DNA of 64,000 nt from Alligator mississippiensis (lineage: Eukaryota > Chordata > Crocodylia > Alligatoridae), in assembly GCF_030867095.1 (NCBI RefSeq), contig NC_081824.1, positions 140,769,433 through 140,833,432 of the forward strand, in the 5' to 3' direction. Shown piece after piece: positions 36,686 to 48,417 of the stretch. The notes under the pieces were generated by a model that had not been told where the DNA came from, searched no databases, and saw only the letters and a list, made by a program, of their open reading frames with translations. Numbering within the stretch: position 1 is the stretch's first letter; each line of letters begins with the position of its first letter. A program made the position numbers and the translations under genes.

Positions 36686-38727
36686 TAACTGCACTGGAGT
36701 TTATTTAATTATTAATTGTTTGTGTAGGTGCACCCCTTATGTTCTTCAGTGGTCCATGCTCATTTCCTAATCAGTTTAGGATTCTAGTGCAGGTTAGCAT
36801 TCTTCACGCTGTGTTATGTTTAGGCAAGGAACTAGAAGTTCATAGGAGAGTAGAATGAGTGGTTGAAAGTTGTAGAAAATTTGCTGTCATTTTGGTATTC
36901 CTGAATGTTGCTTCAAAAGTTGTTGCAAGCAAGTAACTGTATGAGGTCTTATGGGATTTGTAAACATTACTGTTTTTTATTTTGTACTTTAATAATTTTA
37001 GAGCATTTGTGGTAAATAAACGAATTGCCTCTACTTCCATGATTCACAAGATAGCAAATAATGATTATGACCAGTTTCTTTTTTCTTGTAGTTACCTCAA
37101 GTGCACTAATGGTAATAGGTCACAACCTAGAATAATGTTCATATCTGAAAAGAGGAAAAAACTTCATGCATTACCCAATCTGTTTGCGGCAAAAAATAAA
37201 TAAACCATAGAATCTGTTTAAAAAAATAAGCAGGTAATCTTAGTGTGGCCTCTTGACCCACCCAGAAGATAAAATATGGTGAATCTTATATTTATGCAAG
37301 TGTCAAGGATTTTTTTGGATAGTATGTTTTTATTGTATATCTTCCAGAGGTTTGAATGCTGAAGGAAGAATACTTTGCCTTCCAAAACTTGTCTTTATCC
37401 CAAATATACAGTTGGTCCAAAAAAAGATATAGCTCAGAAAAATCCTTGCCCCTTCCATAATTCCTGGACCTTCATGGCTACAACATCACTTGGCCACTCA
37501 TATTTCTGAGAGAAATCTGACTTCTATGAGAAACTAGTGGAGTGATCTAGGAATGCAAAAAGAATCTTAAATCTGCCTTAGGACATTAATATTTGTAATA
37601 GTTTCTAATGTTCTTGGGTCTGTAGTCTTAAACTGGTTTCTCTATTCTACGCCATTCTTTCCTGTGAGTGATTAATGTGATTCTGTGTTCTTTCTGCTTT
37701 TGGCCCAATCGCTTTTGCTTCCATTTTTAAGCAGAGCAGAAATAACTTATTTTAAAACCCTCTTGAAATCCTGTCACCTTTTAAATTTTTCAGTGGTGGT
37801 TTTAAAGGGGTTCCATTTTGTCAGCCATTGTTCTAATTATAAGTTGATTCTGCTTATAAAATTACTCCATACTTTCAGTTTTAGGGAAAAATAGCTTTTT
37901 TTTTTTTCTTTCAAACTATAAGTTGAATAATTACTGATCAAGTTCTTACACTATCATTTTTCTTACAAAATCCCATAAGAGAATAAGTCAAAGAAAGGAC
38001 CCAAAGGTTAAATGCATTAAAGATTAAAAAAAAAGTTCTGTTTATCATGCTTTCAGTACAGTGTGTACTCACTGGTTCCTTGCTCTGCACCATCCATTTG
38101 TCTGTGTTTTTTTTTATACTTGACTCTAAACTGTATGGGCCAGAAATAAACCAATAGTGGAAGCTTTTAATTGCATCTGATTCCTCCCTCTCTGTTCCCC
38201 CTCCACCCCAGTTCTCTAACTTGTCTCAATAAGGTGAAAAACCGAGTGTAGTGGTACGCCACTTGCTTGTAGGAAACAATCATATTGGGTATTTTAATCC
38301 CACTCTTTTTGACATCCTAACATGGTAACATTTTTAGTTTTTACCACTGCACTCTGCTATCAAGAGTGATACTGAGTTTTTGAGTTAATCAGTTACTTCA
38401 GAAACAAAGTACATTGCGTGTAAAGTAGATTATTTCAGTTCACGTGAGTTTGCTTTGTTTATAACCATTGATATTTTTTCTATGATGCTGTTTTGCTACT
38501 TCCTAAGGTCTTTTGAAGTTCCTTGGTCTTCTCCAGTGTTACTTAAATGAAAACTATGAAAGCTACTTTGTTCAAACTTCAATTTTTTTTTATCACTTAA
38601 TTATTGGATTGGCTTGTGGGGTGCTACAACCGCATTTTCTGGGTGTAATGAGAACTAGGCTTTTTATGAGAAATCTTAAATGTAGTATCCACTCTATTCC
38701 TAAACTTCAAGGAATGTTTTAGGAATC
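36686..38727. other. Intron 1, no gene seen
   Basis: AT-rich unique-looking sequence. A weak trace of the [23 protein letters not shown] repeat lies near 37410. No gene is supported. Confidence 0.5.
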
Positions 38728-39848
38728 TGTAGCAGGACCTGGTCCCAGGGGCGGTTGTGATGCCCCGTTAGAACCCATGTGACTGCTGCCCCCACTCTCT
38801 ATTTCCTTGCCTGCCAAGCCTTGGTATAACTTATAGGGTTTCAGGAGGCTGCCCTCTGGCTCCCAGAGTGAGCCCAGTCCACCTCAGCCTTGCCCCTTGG
38901 GCAGTAAGTTGTGGCCCTCCTGGTCCTAGTAGTGCCTCAGGGCACCGGTTGCCTTATGGGCTATGTTAGTGGCCTCTGTCTGCCTCCTCTTTAGCCCCAC
39001 CCATGCCTTGTGTGCATTATTCTCATTCCAAGTACTTTACAGGCTTCATCCCTCTTGGCTTTGGCCCACTGGTTGTTCTAACTGTGGGCTTTTAGGCCTA
39101 GGCACACTTGCTTTGGCCTGACTTCTCAATCCCAGCCTCTTCTCAGTTGTGCCTCTCTTGGGGCACAGGCTCTGGTTTTTCTGCTCTACTCTGACCCTGT
39201 CTTTTGCTTTCAGGCTGCAGGCTCTGGCCCTCCCAGCTCTAGCCTGCTTTCTCCCTTGCACTCTCCCTCGCCCCTTTGCAGGGCTTAACTCTGAGTGTTT
39301 CAGGCACCCTGTCATGTGGGATCAGTCCTCCTGTACAGCCACAACCCAGCGCTCTGGTTTCAAACCTATTCCCCATGTAAATACTAGCAAACTTCTGTAC
39401 AACTAAAATTCACCCCACTCTGGGTCACTGGCTCCCTGCAAGCCATATGTTCCCGTTCAGCTATGAGACAGCTTATGTGCCTGCCAGGCCACCTCCTGCA
39501 GCTATCTCCCTCTGGAGCCCCATCCATTCCTGTCATGTGGCTCCTTAGCCATACATGGGGATTTCCACTTTGGCTTGATGGCCAGCCTGCCTTCCTTTAC
39601 TGCAGCTACACCCAGCTGATTGCAGCACCCTGCCTGGAGGTCTGCTTCAGGGCTGTTTACTGCAGTTCAGCTAGCTCCAGGATAGTCAGCCCTCCTTCCC
39701 CTGCCTAGGGGCAGCCCCTATCCCTGTGGTTTCTGGCCTGCTTGCTTCCTAGCAGCTAGCCTTTTGTTCAACTGCCAGCTCTGCATGGCAGGCTTAGCTT
39801 GTTGTGGCATCCCCTTAAAGTAACAGGAGCTGCTGGCTCCCTGTTAAA
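38728..39848 (+). mobile_element. Putative solo LTR, 1.12 kb
   Basis: The element starts TGTAGCAGGACC and ends CCCTGTTAAA, so the termini are imperfect inverted repeats (TGTAGCAGG against CCTGTTAAA). It is flanked on both sides by GAATC (38723-38727 and 39849-39853), a 5-bp duplication. It is GC- and pyrimidine-rich and contrasts with the AT-rich surroundings. No internal gag or pol sequence is present. A long LTR without an internal region suggests recombination between two LTRs. Assignment to an endogenous retrovirus or to Gypsy is not possible by eye. Confidence 0.5.
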
Positions 39849-41816
39849 GAATCCTGTTGTGTTTGAAGAAAGTCTTTTTTGAGAGAGAAGAAAAATCCCA
39901 AGTTTTTTACCTGGTTCTTTTATGTACTAATTTGAAATGCTCAAGAAACTCAAACTGGTGAGGCATGCTTATTCTTTGCATGTTGATTTGTTTTTGTTGT
40001 GTCAGTGTTTTAGAATTCAATTTTCATTATATAAAGTAGGATTTATACCATATAGCCTTGGAGATATATAGCTCAGTTTATAAATTTGTTCCAGTACAAT
40101 TTCTTTTGACACTTCAGTCTGACAGCATCTCCTCATTATGTGAAACAGGAAGAGTAGAAGGAAATTGCTGATGGAAAGAAATATGTATAATAAAAATTTC
40201 TATTCAGATTTTTTTTGTTTTATGTCTGTTAAACTTGAACTTTTGGTTAACTGGATTGGCAGGACATTGTTTAAATCTAAAGCTACCCCCAAAAAATACA
40301 TTTCTGTACTGGACATTTAAGTAACTTCTGAAAAGCTTAATATGCCTTGGACTTTTAGACTAAATTGCTGAGACTTGTCTGCTGCCACTGCTTTATCTCT
40401 TTGGGTAGAGAAGAGGTATAGCAAGATAGCCCATATAACCAAGGCTACTTGGTTATGCCTACTGCTGCTGTTTTTTCTTTGGCAGGGGGGAAAGGAGGTG
40501 GAGGCTTGATCTACACCAAAAAGTTTTGGCTAGGGGTGTGCAAACACCCCATCTGCTGTCATGTGCTATGTCTTTGCTTGGGGGTCTTCCAGTAAAGCTG
40601 TGGCAGCAGTAGTGCCATAATATAAGCAAGCTGTGAGAGAGCAGGTTGACTGAGAAACTAGAATAACCAGTTTATTTCCCTGGAAAATACAGTGGTTAGT
40701 TTAACAACACACCCTTTGCTATAGAACTTGGGTATCTGAACTGGTTTCTGCTGAACAGTAATCTAGGGTCTCTTTCCCAGTACTGAAAGCATTCCATGAG
40801 GTTGCGTCTGGCTATTTGAGATGTATAGCATAAGCTTTTGTGTCCTTTGCTTCCTTCATTTTTAAGGAGAAAAGGTGTTCGTAATGCGCTTCAGGGTTAG
40901 ACACAAAAATCTCCTCCTGCTAAATGGCTGTTATGTCTGGGTGGTTTACTGATAAGGTGGCTCCTTAGTATCCTAGAGAGAGCTAAGCATAGCATATCAG
41001 AATAGGCTGTGGTATGTAGAATGGAGTGTGGAGTCCCTTCGGGGTGACTGTTCATTTGCTTGCATCAGGTCAGAAAGAAGATATCTGAGTATACCTGAGG
41101 AAGTTGCTTTTGTACATTCCATTTCATTTGGCTGCACCTGGTACCATCCAGGAGCAGAGAAAGGTATTTAGCTCTTTTGGTGTGAAGGCAGGATAGAGGA
41201 GTACTTTACAGACTGACTAAATCAGAGATGGATAGGATAAGCTTTTGTGAGCTAGAGCTCATTAAATTTCTGATTTAATCTATAAGATGCTAGTCTATCC
41301 TGACTTCTTCCTGGTTTTAGACTGACATGGCTGACTATCTCTTTTTGAGGTATAGATCTCCATCCTTCATTGTGACATGAGCAGTAGCCATGTTCCATTG
41401 TAATTAGCTTTTCACACTATTGGCATGCTGTTGGGGGAAGAAGGAACTGATGGCCAACCATTAAGCTACTCATAAAGAAGTGGGAGGATCAGGAGGTTGG
41501 AATTATCGGGAGGTGCTTATATGCCTTGATCTAATTTCTTAGTATAGCTATCTTTATTTTAACTAAGATTGTATGGAAAATATGGAACATTGTATGAAAA
41601 CACCAGTGTAGACGGGTAGCAAGTTGTGGTGGGCTTAAAAGGTGGGTGCCATTTGTTCAATAATAAAACCCAGTGTTTGATCCTACAATTACAAATGTGA
41701 GCTGAATAGTAGTAAAATGATTTTTAACTTGATCGTGCCTGGTTTACTTTAGATGCGAGAGCATGAGAAGACTTGCTTGTAAAAGTCAGATGATTAAGTC
41801 TTGAGTTTGCTATTTA
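39849..41816. other. Intron 1, no gene seen
   Basis: Mostly unique sequence. A fragment of the GAAAGCTT/GACATGGCT repeat occupies 41215-41345. Confidence 0.5.
41215..41345 (+). repeat. GAAAGCTT-type interspersed repeat
   Basis: AAGCTTTTGTGAGCTAGAGC, CTATAAGATGCTAGTCTATC and TTTAGACTGACATGGCTGAC follow the order of the consensus that ends in AGACTAACACGGCTAC. Confidence 0.55.
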
Positions 41817-42480
41817 CTGTATTTAGTCAAATAGAAAACAACACTGATTGTAAGATGACCCCCCAATAATTAGATTATTTATAGGGAAAACTTATACATT
41901 TGTTATAATTTTCCGGGTACAGAACCTGTATTGAAATTTGTCCCCCTCCCAGTGCTACAGCAGGGGAAATTTGAATCTGGGGGGTCAGGTATCCCTTTTA
42001 TTCTCTCTGTGCTTCCCCTTTTTCCCCCCAGCTCCTTCCCCACCCTCCCCTCCCAGCAGCCCTTTCCCTATCTCCTTACTATCAGACCATGCTCTCCCAG
42101 AGCACATGGAAGTCAGCAAATTAAAAAAAAAAATGACCTTGAAATTAAACATGGCTGTAGCAGTCTGCATATAGAACCCATATACTTAGTTCAGTTGGAA
42201 CTGATACATGTTACTTTTATTTATCTTTTTAAAGTGATGTATGTTTTAGTGCAGGTACTCCATAAACACATGTTCAGGCAGCATTTTTGTCCAAAACTAA
42301 AGGTGCGTAATTTACTATATAATTCATTGGGCTGAACCCCACCAGACTCAACAGCATTTCAAGCCATGGTGACCCCACAGCTCAGAACTGCTCAGTCTGT
42401 GTGTATGTGTATAGTCCTGATATTCCTCCCTTCCCTCCTCCCCCCAAAAAAGGATTTACCTTCCATTCATGACTGAATAG

Positions 42481-42848
42481 ATTCATAGATGTTAGGGTCG
42501 GAAGGGACCTCAGTAGATCATCGAGTCCGACCCCCTGCATAGGCAGGAAAGAGTGCTGGGTTTAGATGACCCCAGCTAGATGCCTATTTAACCTTCTCTT
42601 GAAAACCCCCAGGGTAGGGGAGAGCACCACCTCCCTTGGGAGCCCATTCCAGACCTTGGCCACTCTAACTGTGAAGAAGTTCTTCCTAATGTCTAGTCTA
42701 AATCTACTCTTTGTTAGCTTGTGGCCGTTATTTCTTGTAACCCCCGGGGGCGCCTTGGTGAATAAAACCTCACCAATTCCCTTCTGTGCCCCCATGATGA
42801 ACTTATAGGCAGCCACAAGGTCGCCTCTCAACCTTCTCTTGCAGAGAA
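42481..42848 (-). mobile_element. 5'-truncated CR1 fragment, reverse orientation
   Basis: The frame at 42562-42831 (minus) encodes RGDLVAAYKFIMGAQKG through LGVFKRRLNRHLAGVI and differs from 35750-36685 at only a few residues. The 3' trailer (reverse of GGTCGGAAGGGACCTC) lies at 42490-42520. Both belong to the same young CR1 subfamily. Confidence 0.92.
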
Positions 42849-42863
42849 GGTTCCTGTAATGAG

Positions 42864-43189
42864 TAGGGGTCTGGCTAAATTATGGGGATGCTTACCAATT
42901 TTTGCTGGTTGATGGTGGTATAAACTTCTAATTCTGCAATCATTTCACAGTGGCCCCGCCCTTCAGTGCTGATTGGCAGAGGGGCCCTGGTGGGGAGAGG
43001 AGGGATGAGGTGGTGGCTGCCATCTTGTCTGCTACCCTTTGCGCTGCCCCGCCAGCTGGCACCTTCCCTTCTCAGTAGTGAGGATTGGTTGCTCCCAGTG
43101 AGGAGCCAGCATTTTATTAAGTTTTCGTTGTTGTTCATTTCAGATGCAATCCCGGATTTTGTGAAATCCATGAATTAAGTAAGTCCCTA
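42864..43189. mobile_element. 326-bp hAT-like MITE with TAGGG ends
   Basis: The ends are TAGGGGTCT and, reversed, TAGGGACTT. It is flanked by GTAATGAG (42856-42863) and GTCATGAG (43190-43197), an 8-bp duplication at 7 of 8. It lies inside the 41817-43737 element, next to the truncated end of a CR1. Confidence 0.75.
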
Positions 43190-43737
43190 GTCATGAGTCC
43201 TGGGATGCTCCAAAAATGTATATGCAGATGAGCACAGAGCAGTCTGGTCTGGCTCTACCTCGTATGTAATAGTCTGAGAGAAGGGGTGACAGAGGGATTC
43301 TAAGTATACTGTTTGGTGCCCCATTTGGTGATGTTTGCTGGACATTTAAGATGAGTGAAGAAACAGGAATAATTAGAAAGGCACAACTTGGCTGTACAAG
43401 TTAAGAGGAAGTCCAAATGTATTCAGTGTAGTGGTACATCGTGACTTGGAAGTTGGTGTTGAGGGCACTGACATATGTTTAATGGGCACTGCCATATGTC
43501 GTTTCCATCAGCATATTTGCCCAATGTTGGCCATGTGTTTTGTAGTCATACTAATTGTTGGCTGCATTTAATCGACTTCGTAGATGGTTTCCATTGCTGA
43601 GCACTTGTTGCTTTTGGCAGTGGTTTACTTGATAGACAGTGCATTTAATGAGGCTAGTTTGTGATTATAAGATGAGGGGGTTTTTCCCCCATGCCAATTT
43701 TGGGAAAAAATGTCATCTTGTGTTCAAATAAATACGG

Positions 43738-45405
43738 TAAATTGGTGAGAGCATTAAGGTTTACTTCTACAGTAAATTAAAAACACTGCACAAAACATGC
43801 ACTATATGTTAGTTTTCACATATGGTATCGAGATGAAACCTAGGAAATAGTTTTGTTGATTCTAAAACTTGTTCAGGCCTGGTTGGAGCGAGGAACCACT
43901 TCAAACTTGGATTTTGTCCTGGAAATAAAATTTTGTTTGGGATGTTGTATTATCTCTTTGCTTTATATGGCATGCTGTTTCTGCAGGCTATCATGAAGGG
44001 CTCTGTACAGCTAACAAGAGTTGCTGTTTAGGTTACATTTGGTATTGGAAACAGGTGGCAGTGTTAGTTTGATAAGACAATTTCTAGAGTAAAACTTTGG
44101 GAAGCACTTTGCATGAAAAATATAAAGGGTCAGAGGAAGCAAAGGACTTAAAAGAGAATTTATTTAACCAGAAATAACATTTCATGTTGGATTAAAAAAA
44201 GAAAAGGCCACTCAAGTATTAGAAGCAATACGGGGAGGGTCTGTGAAACTACCTAAAGCTGAAAGATCAACTGGAGAATATTTCCTCTAAAATGCTGCCT
44301 TCAGTTTTGTTGATGTAGAAATATTGAGTATGGCTAGGCATTCAGTTTCAGCACTGGAAATGTGCAGTGCTGGAAAACTGGTGAGGGGAAGCTTACAGGT
44401 GTTTCAGCTCCCTGGCTAGAGAGCAAGAGAGTTGCCTTAGAGGCAGCCTCTCTAGTATGGGGGTGATGGGAAGCTGCTGCTTTTGTTTCTGCCCCCTCCC
44501 ATGGCAGATGAAGGCAGGGGGGCAGAAGGGAGGGAGAGCATGTGACAGTGGGATTTCAATGCTCCTTACCACCCGAGAGTAATGTACAGCTATTCAAGTG
44601 AGTGGGGAAAGAGAGCTTCTTGATTATATGTGCTCTTACTTCCTTGCAGAAGAGCCAGTTCTCTTCCATGGGAAGCCCCTTTAACAGCTATACACTCTCT
44701 TTTCATACCAGGAGAAAAGCCTTTCTCCCAGTACAAATGGAATGCTTGCCCATTGTTATTGACTGTGAAAAACTTTCAGAATAAATACTGCTGGGTAATG
44801 TGATCAGCTGTATTTTTTTTAACAACACCTGGAATTACCCCCCTCAAACCTTCCCCCCCCCCCTTTTTTTTTATTTGCAGTGAGTCGGGTACCTGGAGAG
44901 TGATTGATTTTTTTTTTTTAATTTATTTTTTATTTTTATATTTTGCAGAGCAGGTTTTGTCAGCACAGTCAAGGTAATGTAAAATGATACCTGGTGTCTG
45001 CAGTGGTGGTGGCAACCACTTTCTGGTCCTGCCTTGACTGGGAGTCCTGGGGCAGGTCCCGGAGCTTCTTCTCCACCCCCCGCCTCCCAGTCCCTGGTAG
45101 CTGGGAGGTGGGGGAGGGATCCCTGCTTCCCTTAGGGTAGGTGGTTGGAGCCACCCTGCCCCTAGCCCCCAGGAAGGCCCTTTCTCATCTGAGCTCCATG
45201 TGGTATGAGCAGCAACTCCCTGGTCCCAACTCTGCTGGGCTGTGAACTTGTCTCATGTGCAGTAGAGTCAGGGTCAGCCTTAGGGGTGGCTAACCACCTG
45301 GGGTGCTCCACATGCGCATCTTTGAGCAGCACGCTGTCAGGAGAAGCTGGGTCAGGCACGTGCAGGTGGGGTGGTGCTAATCCAGGAGATGTTTTTAAAT
45401 TTTCA
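43738..45405. other. Intron 1, no gene; GC-rich repeat near the end
   Basis: Unique-looking up to about 44800, then C-, T- and A-runs at 44850-44940 and a GC-rich unclassified repeat at 44975-45405 that continues after the nested MITE at 45758-45800. Confidence 0.45.
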
Positions 45406-45413
45406 CCTACTGG

Positions 45414-45749
45414 CAGGGGCGATGTGTAGGGGGTGCATGCGGGTGCACCCCCTGAGCATGGCAATGTACCCCCTGCAAAAAGGGGGGGTGGTCATCACTT
45501 GCCACCCTGCCGCTGACACTGCCGGTGGCATCTGTGGGTGGTCCATGATCACCACTGGCCACTGCTGACACTGCCAGCGGTGCCTGTGGGTGGTTCCCAA
45601 CCTCTGGTCAGTGCTCCCCCCCTCCCCCCCCGCCAGGTGCTGTCAACAGTGCCAGCAGTGTCTGCGGGAGCTCCCAGCTTACTGCCACCTCTGCACTGCT
45701 ACCAGTGCAGTTGTGCCCCTCCAGCTGCTGTGGGCACGTACCATTCATG
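45414..45749. mobile_element. 336-bp hAT-like MITE with a 52-bp minisatellite
   Basis: It is flanked by perfect 8-bp duplications CCTACTGG (45406-45413 and 45750-45757). The right end CATTCATG and the left-end layout match the copy at 35010-35163. Inside, 52-bp units starting GCTGACACTGCC lie at 45512-45563 and 45564-45615, and a diverged third unit follows a C-rich spacer at about 45644. The shorter relative has one unit. Confidence 0.85.
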
Positions 45750-45757
45750 CCTACTGG

Positions 45758-46860
45758 CCAGGACAGTATGAAACATGGGACTGTCCCAACAAAACTGGGA
45801 TGTAAACATAAATTACTGGTATTACTTTTTACATTTTCAGTACTTGTTAAATTTTGTAATGTAGCATTTTAATATCCACAAAGATATACTTTCAAATTTG
45901 TTCAACAGTTGTTGGACTGCTAGTGTGCTCATGCCAGTGCTTATGATGCTGGCTAGTTTCCTTCTACTCGTCTATTTTTTTTAATCATTTTTTCCTTTGC
46001 ATTATGGAGGTTGCTTGTGGGAGGAGCCCTCTGTTCTTTTTGTACAGTGTCTCGCCCAGTGGCATCCTGGTAAATGGCAGGAGCTCTCAGATACCCTTGT
46101 AATGCAAATAAATAATAACTTAGGGTAGGTATAGCTGGGGCCATTTGCTTATTAGGGAGAAAATATAAAAAAAAAAACTTGCTTTTGTCTGAGAATAGTT
46201 TAAATTATTATAGTCATTGAGTGTTTAATTAGTCAACAGCAGGGATCTTGGTTTTCTCTGATAGAAGAGAAAACCCAAAATTTTCTGATGTAACCCCACC
46301 CCTCACAAATACACACGTTTTTGTGATTGAAATATAGGTATAGATAGTGTGTGCATGCGCACACATGCGTGCAACTTATTTAAAAAAGAAAAGCAGATCT
46401 TACTTTAAAAAATAAAGATGAAAGGAGACAAACAAGTGAAATGCTCTTGTCTCTCTTCTAGGCCCTACTTGGTTTCATAAACAGTTTTACCTAGATTATT
46501 CGGGTATCTGTACTTTCTGTAGTCGCGTCTAGTCTTGTCTTGTTAGCCACAAAATTATAATATAATGAGCTTTTAAAACAGCAAAAAGTAGTCAGAACCA
46601 GAAATAGATCTCCCTTTTGCCTTATTACCCTTCCAGCATTGCTTCTGTTTTTCCTTGTTTACAGCACAGTTTAACTGAAAAGCATTCAAGCTTTTTAGCA
46701 GATATTGTAGAATAGGTGGCAGGAAGGGAGTGGCTGTTTGCATTTTGAAGGAGGTGTCAGCATAGATAGTCTTTCTTAAAAAGGGAACTTTTCCCCATCT
46801 CTAAATGGGAACAAATGAAGAGCAAGGATAAGTGGAAAAAGGGGATGGAGACTAGCAGAA
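45758..46860. other. Intron 1, mostly unique
   Basis: No gene is supported. TTGGTTTTCTCTGAT at about 46249 resembles the left end of the element at 47010-48417 and may be a fragment of that family. A CA/TG palindromic stretch (GTGTGCATGCGCACAC) lies near 46349. Confidence 0.45.
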
Positions 46861-46899
46861 AATGTAAGTCTGAAGGGTTATTTCAGTTTTGACTGGAGC

Positions 46900-47009
46900 A
46901 AGGGTTCTTTGCGTAAGGAAGGGGACAATCTGAGGGATGAGATAAGAAAAGAAGCAGGTTAGGAAGCTTTTGATTCTGAATGAATTGAAGTCAGCAGGGC
47001 TTGATGATC
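46900..47009 (+). mobile_element. Old CR1, fragment 1 of 5 (RT start)
   Basis: GAATTGAAGTCAGCAGGGCT corresponds to 1869-1890 of the CR1 at 1245-3577, the start of the RT region. Removing the next insertion joins it to 48418. Confidence 0.75.
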
Positions 47010-48417
47010 AGGTAACCTGGTTTTCTCTGATAAAAATTTACAAAATCTGTGATTAAAATGAAAAGGTAGTTAGGGATGTATGTATTACAAAGTTTTCTTG
47101 ATATATTTATAATTTGAAAGCAATTTGGAAGCCTACCAGTGCCTCAATCACTATCATAAAATAAAATAAATTCTAAATACCTATAAATTTTGGCCTCTGA
47201 TCTTGTTTTTTTTATCATGGAGAATCAGAGCTCCCCCTGTCCCCTTAGCTCACAGAATGCATGTCCAGGCCCCTCACTCTCCACCTGCAGTCCCCTGGCC
47301 CTGCCAGTCTCCCTTACTCCCCCCATTGCCCTCCAGCCCTGCTAGAGGAGGCCCCCAGCTACCAGGGCTATGGGGTCAGGGACCCAGATCTACATTTCCC
47401 TACCCACCCACAGCAGCACCCGAGCCCTGATTGCTGCCAGCAGGAGGCAGTGGCTGCTGCAGTGGAGCAGAGTGTGGAGCCCAGCTCCCACTCCCCCTCC
47501 CTGCTGCTTGCCTGCTGTGGGCTCCAATGTGGGTGGGGCTGGCTCTGCACTACTGCATGCACTCCTGAGGGGGCAGGGGAGATCTGTCCCCCAGATATGT
47601 GCATGAGTCAGGGGCAGGTGTGGGCTAGGGCTCCCCACTCTGCTGCCCTCCCCTGGGGCCTCTGCAGCCCAGTGAGTGTAATCTGGCACAGCAGGGCCAT
47701 GCAGGGAAGCTGCTTGCCACTGCAAACTCCGTTCTGCCCTGGTGAGGCCTCTGCCCACCTGGCAGCAGCAGGGGGAGGGCGGTGAGGGGTTGTGCCCCTC
47801 ACTGCTGCCGCACGTGCAGGGTGCGCCTCACTTTGACAGCATGGAGCTTGCAGTGGCAGGCTGCTCTGCCCTGCAGTGCTGGTTCGCACCCGCTGGTCTG
47901 CGGAGGCCCTGGGGGAGGGCAGCAGGGCGGGGAGCCCACAGTGGGCAGCTTGCCCCCACCCTCCACACAGATCTAAGGGGTATGGGTTCCCCCTGTTCTA
48001 CTGGGAGTGTGCGCAGCAGCAGGGAGCTGGCCCCACCCCCTCCCCCTGGACCAGTCACCCACGGCCTTGTCCTGCTTCCCGCTGGAGCCCTGCGACCAAG
48101 GATTCTAGGCTCTGTCATGCCCACTTTCTCCCTCTCTATGGGGGCCTCAATCCCATTCTCCCCAGACTTACCTGCAGGAGCTGCTCTCCAGGCTGCCTGG
48201 CAGCCATGTGCATATAAAAGCACATGGTGCCCCCTGCCTAACTGCCCACCTCCCTTCCCCCGCCCCATCCCTTTCAGGCTGGAACAGCTCTTTGCAGAAG
48301 TGCAAAACCCCCGGGTTTCTCTGTTTAAAGTGAGAAATCCATATTTTCCTTCGGTGAAGGGGAGAACCTGTGCTTTTCTCTGTTTTTCTGTGGGAAACGG
48401 AAAACCCGGCTCCCTCC
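47010..48417. mobile_element. 1.4-kb non-autonomous TIR DNA element
   Basis: The left end AGGTAACCTGGTTTTCT and the reversed right end GGAGGGAGCCGGGTTTTCC are imperfect inverted repeats. Both flanks carry TGATC (47005-47009 and 48418-48422). A degenerate 8-bp duplication is also possible. It splits a CR1 reading frame at a defined point. The interior is GC-rich with long open frames on both strands (up to 250 codons at 47742-48494), rich in Pro, Leu, Cys and Trp and without any domain I know. I do not call these genes. Confidence 0.65.

Larger units (their letters stand above)
41817..43737. mobile_element. TA-flanked TIR DNA transposon, long copy
   Basis: The left end CTGTATTTAGTCAAATAG and the reversed right end CCGTATTTATTTGAACAC form imperfect inverted repeats, each followed outward by TA. 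Sub-terminal blocks are also inverted (AAGATGACCCCCC on the left, AAGATGAGGGGG on the right). The interior has no recognisable transposase. It is interrupted by a CR1 fragment (42481-42848) and a hAT-like MITE (42864-43189). The copy at 54745-56003 aligns over the parts outside those insertions. Confidence 0.75.
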
